A model generated the notes under the pieces. It did no database searches. It had not been told where the DNA came from and saw nothing but the letters and a program-made list of their open reading frames with translations. A DNA stretch of 40,440 bases from an uncultured Clostridium sp. (lineage in GTDB: Bacteria; Bacillota; Clostridia; Oscillospirales; Acutalibacteraceae): assembly GCA_902471875.1 (NCBI GenBank), contig CABRLN010000020.1, positions 1-40,440 on the forward strand, given 5' to 3'. The position numbers and the translations under genes are program-made. Below are positions 30,857 through 38,556 of the stretch, piece by piece; position 1 is the stretch's first letter, and every line of letters starts with the position of its first letter.

Positions 30857-32737
30857 ATGAAGAAAAAACTTACATCTGTATTAGCATTGCTGATGGCAAT
30901 GCTGACAGTAATTTCATTTTCATCAGTTTCAGCATTTGCAGAAGATGCTGAGCAAACAAACAAAATAACCGTGACCTTTTCGCTTATGGGTGACTATCTT
31001 CACGGTTCAAATGGTACTCACTATGGCTTTTATAACTGGATTGAGCCTGAAGAGGTGCAAGCTGACAGTAACGCAACCGTAGCTGAAATTTTTATGTCGG
31101 TGCTTGATTCAAAGGGGTTTACCTACGAAGGTGCCCCAAGCTATATTTCTAGTGTAACAACACCGGGAGGCTGTACCTTAGGCGAGTTTGTAAATGGTTC
31201 AGGTTCCGGTTGGATGTACGCTGTAAACAATACGCTGCCTATGGTTGGTGCCAGTGCTTACAAGACAAAGAACGGTGATACAATTACATGGTTCTATGTT
31301 GATAATTGGGGTTCTGACCCACGTCTTAGCAGTAATTTATATGTACCTGAAATTACTGTAAACAACTTGCCGTCACAGTGGAGCCAATACCACGCAAATG
31401 ATGGTGTTTTAAACAACAGTGTGGCAGATATTGAGGAAACAGCAGCTAATTTTCAGTTTCAACTAAAAGAAGCTACAGATTGGTCAACAGGTGTTTCTGA
31501 TCCTCTCATTATTAATAACAACATTTATATTGTTGCAGGCGACCTTTTGTATGTGCTTGACTCAACAGGTGAGCCTGTAAATGGAACATCATTGCTTGGA
31601 TCAATAGGTTATACATCACGTTTAGTTTATGCAAACGGTATTATAGTTGTTCCATTTGCTGACGGTAGCTTGCAGGCCTTGACCGCCGAAACACTTGAAA
31701 CCTTATGGACAACACCTGCTGTTAAAGTAGCAAATAGCGAGGGTACAGAGGAATCTCAACAGGCGCTTACCACAGTTACATATGATGACGGATATATTTA
31801 TTTTGGCACTGCTTGTGCAGGCTTTTCTTCAACAACATCGGGTATGTTCAGATGTGTAGAATTGCTTACTGGTACAACAGTATGGCAGTATAATAATAAC
31901 AATAGTGGTTATTATTGGAGTGGTGCGGCTGTTAAAGGTAACGCCATAATTTTTGGCGGAGATGACGGTGTGCTTAATTCTATTAATAAAAAAACGGGTG
32001 AGGTTATTGACCAGTTAAATAAAGATACTAACGGTATTCGATCAACAATAGTTATTGATAATAGCAAGGCATATTATACAACAAGAGACGGAAAGATTAA
32101 TAGTGTAGAAATTTTAAGTGACGGAAGCTTTGGCGAATTTAAAAGTGCTAATTTTGCAAAAAGTTCAACCTGTACGCCAACTGTAATTGGCGATACTATA
32201 GTTGTTGGCGGTGCAGCTGCTGACTATACCGGAGTGTTGTCTGAAATAGATAAAGAAACTTTGCAGGTTAAGCACACAGCTTCAGCCGTTGCAGATGTTA
32301 AGAGTGCTCCTGTAGTAAATGTTGTAGGTAATAATACATATGTTATTTTTACAGCCAATAAAACTCCTGGTGGATTGTATATACATAAATTGGGTACAGA
32401 TGTTGCCCAAGAACTTTATATTCCTGAAGGCAGTGCACAAAACTATTGTATGGCAAGCCCTGTGATGGATGGTAATGGAAATATTTACTATACTAATGAT
32501 TCAGGGTATCTTTTAAGTGTAGCCTTTGTCCCAAAAGAAGAATCGCAACCGATAATGGGTGATGTTAACGGTGATGGAAGTGTTACAACTGTTGACGCTG
32601 TTTTAATTCAAAGACAAATTCTTGGTCTTGTTGTATTTAGCGAAGAACAACAGAAATGTGCTGATATGAACAATGACGGCAGAATTAGTATTACAGATGC
32701 TGTTATAGTTTTAAGAACGGTAATGCAGCTTTCATGA
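30857..32737 (+). CDS. secreted transcobalamin-like DUF4430 protein with beta-propeller and C-terminal dockerin
   Basis: 626 residues. Order: signal peptide (about 1-29, ending SVSAFAE); DUF4430/transcobalamin-like domain (about 33-155, with GSGWMYAVNNTLPMVGASAY and GDTITWFYVDNWG, the hallmark of this family); a PQQ-type beta-propeller (about 185-555, repeats such as YVLDSTGEPVNGT and LNSINKKTGEVID); a type I dockerin (about 564-626, Ca loops in GDVNGDGSVTTVDA and ADMNNDGRISITDA). Bacterial proteins with this domain are thought to bind corrinoids. Control by a cobalamin riboswitch supports B12 capture, and the dockerin should place it on a cohesin scaffold at the cell surface. ATG at 30857 follows AAAGGATGG; an ATG at 30848 overlaps the ribosome site. 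Confidence 0.88.
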   Translation: MKKKLTSVLALLMAMLTVISFSSVSAFAEDAEQTNKITVTFSLMGDYLHGSNGTHYGFYNWIEPEEVQADSNATVAEIFMSVLDSKGFTYEGAPSYISSVTTPGGCTLGEFVNGSGSGWMYAVNNTLPMVGASAYKTKNGDTITWFYVDNWGSDPRLSSNLYVPEITVNNLPSQWSQYHANDGVLNNSVADIEETAANFQFQLKEATDWSTGVSDPLIINNNIYIVAGDLLYVLDSTGEPVNGTSLLGSIGYTSRLVYANGIIVVPFADGSLQALTAETLETLWTTPAVKVANSEGTEESQQALTTVTYDDGYIYFGTACAGFSSTTSGMFRCVELLTGTTVWQYNNNNSGYYWSGAAVKGNAIIFGGDDGVLNSINKKTGEVIDQLNKDTNGIRSTIVIDNSKAYYTTRDGKINSVEILSDGSFGEFKSANFAKSSTCTPTVIGDTIVVGGAAADYTGVLSEIDKETLQVKHTASAVADVKSAPVVNVVGNNTYVIFTANKTPGGLYIHKLGTDVAQELYIPEGSAQNYCMASPVMDGNGNIYYTNDSGYLLSVAFVPKEESQPIMGDVNGDGSVTTVDAVLIQRQILGLVVFSEEQQKCADMNNDGRISITDAVIVLRTVMQLS

Positions 32738-32768
32738 TATTTACAATTTGAATTTACTTTAAACCTTG

Positions 32769-32797
32769 GGCTATCTCATTAATGAGATAGCCTTTTT
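32769..32797 (+). terminator. terminator of the DUF4430-dockerin gene
   Basis: A perfect palindrome GGCTATCTCATT/AATGAGATAGCC (32769-32792) followed by five T. Confidence 0.9.
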
Positions 32798-32925
32798 AAT
32801 GTTGTTAAAAATTTCAGATACCGATTTTATACAATGTATATAGTAAATAAACCGTTGGTTTAATAATATATACTGTGCTTTTAAGAGGTTTTGAGATGAA
32901 TGTTTGTTTAAATCCGAATTTTTAG

Positions 32926-32955
32926 TTGAAAAAACAATAAGGTGTATGTTATAAT
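32926..32955 (+). promoter_or_regulatory. sigma-A promoter of the PASTA pseudokinase gene
   Basis: TTGAAA (32926-32931), an 18-nt spacer and TATAAT (32950-32955), about 30 nt before the ATG. Confidence 0.7.
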
Positions 32956-32985
32956 AAAATACATAATCGGAAAGTAGGTGTTTTA

Positions 32986-34740
32986 ATGGCTGATTTATGT
33001 TACGGTTGTATGAAAGATACACACGGCGAACAGGAGTGTCCGCATTGTGGTTTTTCACAAGACTCTGTACAGGCTTCTCCGTTTCTTCCTTTAGGAACAA
33101 AGCTGGATAAAGACAGATATACAATTGGCAGGGTGTTAGACAACAGGTCTGATAGTGCCAGATATATTGGCTATGATAATAAAAAAGAAAAGATAGTTAC
33201 TATTAGAGAATTTTTGCCTAAGGATTTATTTACCCGTTCTGAAAACAGCTCTGTTGTTACAGTTGAAAAAGGTTGCAATAAAAAGTTTAATTCTCTTAAA
33301 CAACAATTTATAAATGTTGGCAGCCAAATAATGGAAATTGAAAAAGATGACAATATTGTTGCTGTTGAAAACGTATTTCAAGACAATAACACTGCCTATA
33401 TTGTTAATGAATATGAAGAGGTTATTCCTTTTGGTGAATATATTCAGCGCAGTGGTGGCAAGCTGGAATGGGAGGTTGCTCGTCCTTTAGTTAAACCGTT
33501 GCTTGGCAGTCTCATTAATATTACAGAAAAAGGTATTAATCACTTTGCCGTTTGTCCGGCTAACCTTGTTGTTACGCCTGATGGCAGGATTAAGCTTACA
33601 AACTTTTCTATTAGCGATATTCGTCAGGTTGGTAAAGCACTACCTCCACAGTTGTTTTCAGGCTGTAGTGCACCGGAGCAGTATGAAGAAGATGGTGTTC
33701 TTGATACCGCAACCGATGTATATGGATTTTGTGCTACATTGTTTTTTGCATTAACAGGTCATTTGCCGGCAGATGCGGTTAAAAGAAAAGAAGACAGTCG
33801 TTTGCTTATGAGTGCAAGCATAGCTAAAAAATTGCCGCCATTTGTAATTACAACGCTTGCAAAGGGATTACAGATTGATAAAGCGGAAAGAATTGCAAGC
33901 TTCAGCAGTCTTGTGGAACAGCTTTCAGCTACTCCGACAGTGCAGGCAATGCAGAATGAAATTTCAAAAACCATTGAAGTTAACACAGAAAACGAGGACA
34001 AGCCTAAACGTAAGCTTAGTAATTTTCAGCTTGGTGTTATATCAATGGTTGTGGCACTTTTGCTTTTTGGAGGTTTGGGTTATCTTTGGTATTCGCAGTA
34101 TCCGTTAGACGGTTTGTTTAATGTTAATAATGAATCAACCGAAAATGCCTCAAATCCTTCTGAAAATCTTTCTGAGGATTTCACATATGCCGCAGACAGT
34201 AAATATTTCCGTGTGCCTGATTTTACAGGGAAAACTTGGGATGAAGCAAAGGAAATTGCCGCAGACAGTACAGAATATTTTATCTTTAAGTCTGTAGAGG
34301 AAGAGTTTAGCGACACTGTTCCTCAGGGTAAAATTTGTAAGCAAACCCCTGAAGCTAAAAAAACTGTTATGCGTGGTAACGATGGCGTTTCAATTACATG
34401 TACTATCAGTAAAGGCGCACAATATCGTACATTGCCAAAGGTAGAAAAGGTTAACAAAGATGCTGCTACAAGTTCACTTGTAAAAGAAGGCTTTGTGGTG
34501 AATTCTACATTATCTTACAATGACCAAATTCCGGCTGGCTCAGTTATATCTTATTCAGGTAATACCAAAGAAGGGGATAAGCTGGAGTATGGTTCAACAG
34601 TAACAATAAATGTAAGTTTGGGTAAAAAGCCTGAAAGTGCTACAGATGCAGAGTTTGTATATGAAGATCCTACAGTATCACAAACAACGGTAGTTACTTC
34701 CTATTCTTCTGATGTTACCGCACCTACGGCAGCTCCTTAA
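32986..34740 (+). CDS. zinc-ribbon PASTA membrane protein with a degenerate kinase domain (pseudokinase)
   Basis: 584 residues. Order: N-terminal zinc ribbon (C5, C8, C18, C21); protein-kinase-like domain (about 40-320); one transmembrane helix (about 350-370); two PASTA repeats outside the cell (about 398-550); Ser/Thr-rich tail. The kinase core lacks a glycine-rich loop, has R74 where the ATP-binding Lys belongs (VTIREF), HFA (186-188) in place of HRD and NFS (206-208) in place of DFG, while APE (229-231) and the DVYGF helix (D244) remain. It is therefore probably inactive in phosphotransfer and may sense muropeptides or beta-lactam-like ligands through PASTA and act by binding. Single gene with own promoter and terminator; no phosphatase partner adjacent. 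Confidence 0.85.
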   Translation: MADLCYGCMKDTHGEQECPHCGFSQDSVQASPFLPLGTKLDKDRYTIGRVLDNRSDSARYIGYDNKKEKIVTIREFLPKDLFTRSENSSVVTVEKGCNKKFNSLKQQFINVGSQIMEIEKDDNIVAVENVFQDNNTAYIVNEYEEVIPFGEYIQRSGGKLEWEVARPLVKPLLGSLINITEKGINHFAVCPANLVVTPDGRIKLTNFSISDIRQVGKALPPQLFSGCSAPEQYEEDGVLDTATDVYGFCATLFFALTGHLPADAVKRKEDSRLLMSASIAKKLPPFVITTLAKGLQIDKAERIASFSSLVEQLSATPTVQAMQNEISKTIEVNTENEDKPKRKLSNFQLGVISMVVALLLFGGLGYLWYSQYPLDGLFNVNNESTENASNPSENLSEDFTYAADSKYFRVPDFTGKTWDEAKEIAADSTEYFIFKSVEEEFSDTVPQGKICKQTPEAKKTVMRGNDGVSITCTISKGAQYRTLPKVEKVNKDAATSSLVKEGFVVNSTLSYNDQIPAGSVISYSGNTKEGDKLEYGSTVTINVSLGKKPESATDAEFVYEDPTVSQTTVVTSYSSDVTAPTAAP

Positions 34741-34799
34741 ACATGCTAAGCTTAAACGGACGTTTTTATACTTGCTAATATAGTTAATATTAAATAATA

Positions 34800-34838
34800 A
34801 ACAGCCACCAACAGTTGAAATAATTGTTGGTGGCTGTT
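34800..34838 (+). terminator. terminator after the pseudokinase gene
   Basis: AACAGCCACCAACA (34800-34813) and TGTTGGTGGCTGTT (34825-34838) form a perfect 14-bp stem; the tail is only AT-rich rather than a T run. Confidence 0.7.
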
Positions 34839-35056
34839 ATAATTATATGGTAATTATTTATTAGTAAATTTTTACAAATAAAAAGGACTAACAAATTTAA
34901 GAAGCACTTTTAAAGTGAATAAATCATTTGTCAAATTGAATGTGAAAATAAATTATATATTAGTTGTTGCTTGTTACAACTAATATAATAGTTTCTGTTT
35001 CCCCTTCTTAAGCAATGATGGACAATGTAGTTTATGTGCCAATTTAAAAGCTTTGG
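34839..35056. other. convergent intergenic region with a second hairpin
   Basis: Between the pseudokinase and the leftward XRE gene. TATATTAGTTGT (34956-34967) and ACAACTAATATA (34976-34987) form a 12-bp stem, probably the terminator of the XRE gene. No gene seen. Confidence 0.5.
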
Positions 35057-35749
35057 CTACTTATTTTCTTTGTATTGCTTAATATTGTTTTCAACCAGTT
35101 TAATAACATTTAACATAGATGTGCTGTAAAGCGGCAGTTCCATTGCTAAGGTTTCTTGAGAAAGTAATGGCGCTTTTTCACGGTCAACAGGCTTTAGGTT
35201 ATTTACCGCAACACCGTGGGTAAGTGCAACCGCCTCAATTTCTTTAATGCTTTGAAATGCATTTGAATAACCGCCGTAAAGTGATATAGGAATTGAAAAC
35301 AAAGCCTGAGGATTTTGAGGATTTGCACTGTAAATTAATCTGAACATTCTATAAACAGTTGTCATCATATAATCTGTAACATCATTTTCAACCTCTTTAT
35401 TATTCATTTGACTAAGAATTTCAAAAATTAGGTCGATTGAATTATGTATAAGTCTTTTATTCATTTGTGAAAGAATGTTACCATAATTTACAGAACTGTT
35501 GTCAGCAGAAATATCATCAACAGTTAGTTTTGCACCATTTCTTTCGGTGGTTCTGCCCAAAAGATAGTCACAGGAAACATTGTAGTAATCAGCAGTTTTT
35601 ATAACAAAGTCAAGTCCGCATTCTCTAATACCTTTTTCATAGTGGGAAAGTAATGCCTGCGAAATACCAAGGTCGCAGGCCGCTTGCTTTTGGCTTAACT
35701 TTTTTTCTTTTCTTAAAAGTGTAATTATTCGTGAAAATTCGCTGTTCAT
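35057..35749 (-). CDS. XRE-family transcriptional regulator
   Basis: 230 residues. A Cro/C1-type helix-turn-helix occupies about 5-65 (IITLLRKEKKLSQKQAA, then LGISQALLSHYEKGIR, closing YYNVSCDYLLGRT). The remaining 165 residues are helical with no sensor domain that I recognise. GAGG precedes the ATG. Divergent from the histidine phosphatase gene, with an inverted repeat between them (ATATTAT 35789-35795, ATAATAT 35808-35814) that may be its operator. Target and signal are unknown. Confidence 0.85.
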   Translation of the reverse strand: MNSEFSRIITLLRKEKKLSQKQAACDLGISQALLSHYEKGIRECGLDFVIKTADYYNVSCDYLLGRTTERNGAKLTVDDISADNSSVNYGNILSQMNKRLIHNSIDLIFEILSQMNNKEVENDVTDYMMTTVYRMFRLIYSANPQNPQALFSIPISLYGGYSNAFQSIKEIEAVALTHGVAVNNLKPVDREKAPLLSQETLAMELPLYSTSMLNVIKLVENNIKQYKENK

Positions 35750-35788
35750 ATATACCTCATTAAAAATACAAATTATAATAATTTTATC

Positions 35789-35814
35789 ATATTATGCACT
35801 ATAAAGTATAATAT
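35789..35814. promoter_or_regulatory. candidate operator and overlapping promoter in the XRE/phosphatase divergon
   Basis: Inverted repeat ATATTAT/ATAATAT with inner ACT/AGT pairing. A TATAAT at 35807-35812, with TTATCA 17 nt upstream, could be the plus-strand promoter of the phosphatase gene, so a bound regulator would cover it. Confidence 0.45.
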
Positions 35815-35876
35815 AGAATTAAATAAATGTAAAGTAAATTTTATTGTCAAAATTTCAAAATTTTAAGGAGAATACT

Positions 35877-36512
35877 ATGAAATCTTACCAAATTCATTTT
35901 ATAAGACATGGTGCAACTGTTGAAGATAACAAGGGTAAGTATATAGGCAGAAGCAATGTTCAGCTTTCTCAGCAGGGTATAGAAGATTTAAAAAAGTATG
36001 ACAGCCTGTATAAATATCCGGGTACGCCAATACTTTATTCAAGTCCGTTGTTAAGGTGTGTTCAAACCTGTAATGTACTCTATCCGGTAATTAAGCCCAT
36101 AATTGTTGATGGTTTACAGGAATGTTCCTTTGGTGACTGGGAGGGAAAAACAGCCTCCGAACTTCAGGAAGACCCACGGTTTACTGCATGGCTTGCAAAT
36201 TCAAAAGACAACGCACCTCCAAATGGTGAAAGCGGTGCAGATTTTACAAAAAGAATCTGTAAAACCTTTGAAAGACTTGTAAATAATCTTATTGATTCAG
36301 GTGAAACAACAGCAGTTGTGGTAAGTCATGGCGGTGTTATTATGACCTTAATGTCTGTTTACGGCTTGCCTCAGGCAGAGTCTTATCGTTGGCAGATGGA
36401 CAACGGCTTTGGCTACTCTATGCGTATAACACCTCTTTTGTGGATGCGCGACAAGGTTGCCGAGGTATATGACTATTGTCCGCCGGATAATATAAATGAG
36501 CAAGAATACTAA
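35877..36512 (+). CDS. histidine phosphatase family protein (phosphoglycerate mutase-like)
   Basis: 211 residues. The phosphohistidine motif is IRHGATVED (R10, H11), the second Arg lies in SSPLLRCVQT, the family Glu in the CSFGDWEGK region, and the distal His in VVVSHGGV. These enzymes remove phosphate from varied small molecules or proteins. The GDWEGKT block and length are compatible with alpha-ribazole phosphatase (CobC), the last steps of cobamide assembly, but the family cannot be subdivided by eye. ATG at 35877 follows AAGGAG at 6 nt; upstream in-frame codons from 35844 have no ribosome site. Confidence 0.85.
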   Translation: MKSYQIHFIRHGATVEDNKGKYIGRSNVQLSQQGIEDLKKYDSLYKYPGTPILYSSPLLRCVQTCNVLYPVIKPIIVDGLQECSFGDWEGKTASELQEDPRFTAWLANSKDNAPPNGESGADFTKRICKTFERLVNNLIDSGETTAVVVSHGGVIMTLMSVYGLPQAESYRWQMDNGFGYSMRITPLLWMRDKVAEVYDYCPPDNINEQEY

Positions 36513-36532
36513 ATGTAAACTTCTTTACATTT
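36511..36532 (+). terminator. weak hairpin after the phosphatase gene
   Basis: AAATGTAAA (36511-36519) and TTTACATTT (36524-36532) overlap the stop codon; an AT-rich tail follows. Confidence 0.45.
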
Positions 36533-36547
36533 ATATTTGAACTGTTA

Positions 36548-36556
36548 TGATATAAT
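36548..36556 (+). promoter_or_regulatory. extended -10 promoter of leuB
   Basis: TGATATAAT is an extended -10 (TG-n-TATAAT), about 40 nt before the leuB start. No good -35 visible. Confidence 0.5.
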
Positions 36557-36594
36557 TAAAAGGTAATATAAATAATAAAATGGAGGAAAATAAA

Positions 36595-37665
36595 ATGACT
36601 ACTTACAAAATTGCACTTTTAAAAGGTGACGGAATAGGACCTGAAATTGTTGACCAGGCAGTTAAGGTGCTTGATAAAACTGCAGAAAAATTTGGATTTG
36701 CAGTTCAGTACGACCCTGCCGATATTGGCGGAATTGCCATTGATAACCATGGCGAGCCTTTACCACAAAGCACAATTGATAAGTGTAAGGCAGCAGACTC
36801 TGTAATGCTTGGTGCAGTAGGAGGTCCAAAGTGGGATTCTCAGCCTGCAAATAACCGTCCTGAAAAGGGTCTTTTAAAAATAAGAGAAGCACTTGGTTTG
36901 TTTGCTAACCTTCGTCCTGCTGTTATTTTTGAGCCGCTTAAAAGTGCCTCTCCAATTAAAGACGAAATTATTGGTGAAAATCTTGATATTATGATTGTTC
37001 GTGAGCTTACAGGCGGTATATATTTTGGTGAAAGAGGCAGACTTGACGAAAATGGTGTTACTGCCGCTTATGACACAGAAAAATATTCTGTAACTGAAAT
37101 TGAAAGGATTGTTAAAGTTGCCTTTGATATGGCCATGAAAAGAAACAAAAAGCTTACAAGCGTTGACAAAGCCAATGTTCTTGAATCCTCACGCTTGTGG
37201 AGAGAAACTGTAAACAGACTTTCAGCCGACTACCCTCAAGTAGAAGTAAACCATATGTATGTTGACAACTGTGCAATGCAGCTTGTTCGTAACCCGGGAC
37301 AGTTTGATGTAATTGTAACCTCTAACATTTTTGGAGATATTCTGTCTGACGAGGCTTCAATGATAAGCGGTTCAATAGGCATGCTTGCATCGGCCAGCCT
37401 AAGTGAAGGCAAAAGCGGATTGTACGAGCCTATTCATGGCAGTGCACCTGACATTGCAGGACAAGATATTGCCAATCCTCTTGCAACAATTTTGTCTGTT
37501 GCTATGATGTTAAAATATTCTCTTGACCAGCCACAGGCTGCACAGGCTATTGAAGATGCAGTTGCAAAAGCTCTTACAACACATAGAACTCCTGATATTT
37601 ACGAGGAGGGAACAACAAAGGTAAGCTGCTCACAAATGGGTGACTATGTTTGCTCATTAATCTAA
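36595..37665 (+). CDS. leuB: 3-isopropylmalate dehydrogenase
   Basis: 356 residues, full length. Oxidises and decarboxylates 3-isopropylmalate with NAD in leucine synthesis. Marks: LLKGDGIGPEIV, MLGAVGGPKWD, the LGLFANLRPA substrate loop, VRELTGGIYFGERG, the Lys and Asp region SVDKANVLESSRLWRE, DNCAMQLVRNPGQFDVIV, and EPIHGSAPDIAGQ. An ATG at 36580 is part of the ribosome site ATGGAGG; the ATG at 36595 is the proper start. leuA, leuC and leuD are not next to it, so leuB is detached from a leu operon here. Confidence 0.96.
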   Translation: MTTYKIALLKGDGIGPEIVDQAVKVLDKTAEKFGFAVQYDPADIGGIAIDNHGEPLPQSTIDKCKAADSVMLGAVGGPKWDSQPANNRPEKGLLKIREALGLFANLRPAVIFEPLKSASPIKDEIIGENLDIMIVRELTGGIYFGERGRLDENGVTAAYDTEKYSVTEIERIVKVAFDMAMKRNKKLTSVDKANVLESSRLWRETVNRLSADYPQVEVNHMYVDNCAMQLVRNPGQFDVIVTSNIFGDILSDEASMISGSIGMLASASLSEGKSGLYEPIHGSAPDIAGQDIANPLATILSVAMMLKYSLDQPQAAQAIEDAVAKALTTHRTPDIYEEGTTKVSCSQMGDYVCSLI

Positions 37666-37695
37666 TAATTATTTATCACTTAACGCATATAAGCC

Positions 37696-37738
37696 GTAAC
37701 AACCTTAAAAGTTTGGTTAGAACTTTTAAGGTTGTTAC
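37696..37738 (+). terminator. terminator after leuB
   Basis: An 18-bp perfect inverted repeat (GTAACAACCTTAAAAGTT 37696-37713, complement 37721-37738) with a 7-nt loop, followed by AAATTGTTTC. Confidence 0.75.
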
Positions 37739-37784
37739 AAATTGTTTCTACTAGGCCGTAATAATTTATAAAGGAAATAGCCAA

Positions 37785-38498
37785 ATGAATAAGTACGATA
37801 TTCACTCCCATATTTTACCGGGAATTGACGACGGTGCAGAAGATGTTGATATTTCGCTGGTACTTCTTGAAGAGCTTGAAAAACAAGGCGTAACACATCT
37901 TGCGTTGACGCCGCATTTTTATACCCAATTGCAACCCCTTAGCAGTATTGTTGTACAAAGCTTTATACAAGAAAGAGAAAAAGCTTTTAATCTTCTTAAA
38001 GATGAATACAAAGGAAAAATTAAGTTAATACTTGGTTGTGAGCTTCATCTTACAAATAATATCCTTGCATTAAATGATATAACCCCCTTTTGCTATAATG
38101 GAACAAGCTATATGCTTACCGAAATGCCTTACAACAGCACTTTTTCGCCAAGTGAAATTGAACTTCTTAAAGTTATTATTAATACCTATAATGTAACCCC
38201 TGTTTTAGCACACATTGAGCGTTATCCAGTACTGCTAAAAAATAAAGCTTTGCTGTGCAAACTGGTGGAAATGGGCTGTATGGCTCAAATTAATACCGAA
38301 AGTCTTAGCAAAATTATAGTAGGCAAAAAGCTTATAAAGCTTGTTAATGAGGGATTGGTGCATTTTGTAGGTACCGATACCCACTCTACTATGCGTGGCT
38401 GCGACTATGAGGCAGGATTTTCTATACTTGAAAAAAAGTGTTCTGAACAAGCAATTAATACAGTTATGGCTAATAGCAAAAAGCTGTTTAACATATAA
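37785..38498 (+). CDS. CpsB/YwqE-type PHP-domain protein-tyrosine phosphatase
   Basis: 237 residues of the manganese-dependent PHP phosphatases that dephosphorylate capsule/exopolysaccharide tyrosine kinases. Metal-binding motifs: DIHSHILPGIDDGAED (H6, H8), LTPHFY, GCELHL, LAHIERYP and GTDTHS. In capsule loci the gene adjoins wzd/wze kinase genes; here none is nearby, so it may act on a kinase encoded elsewhere or on the system using the sugar transferase at 12047. Followed after 58 nt by an amylase gene without a clear terminator between. Confidence 0.88.
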   Translation: MNKYDIHSHILPGIDDGAEDVDISLVLLEELEKQGVTHLALTPHFYTQLQPLSSIVVQSFIQEREKAFNLLKDEYKGKIKLILGCELHLTNNILALNDITPFCYNGTSYMLTEMPYNSTFSPSEIELLKVIINTYNVTPVLAHIERYPVLLKNKALLCKLVEMGCMAQINTESLSKIIVGKKLIKLVNEGLVHFVGTDTHSTMRGCDYEAGFSILEKKCSEQAINTVMANSKKLFNI

Positions 38499-38556
38499 AG
38501 TCAATAAAGCCCCACGGCTCTAATTTATAAAAACTAAACCGAAAGGAGTACATTTA

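Noticed and set aside
35877..36512. Naming the histidine phosphatase cobC
   Set aside because: Compatible with the B12 theme, but no cob genes adjoin it and the motifs are shared by the whole family.
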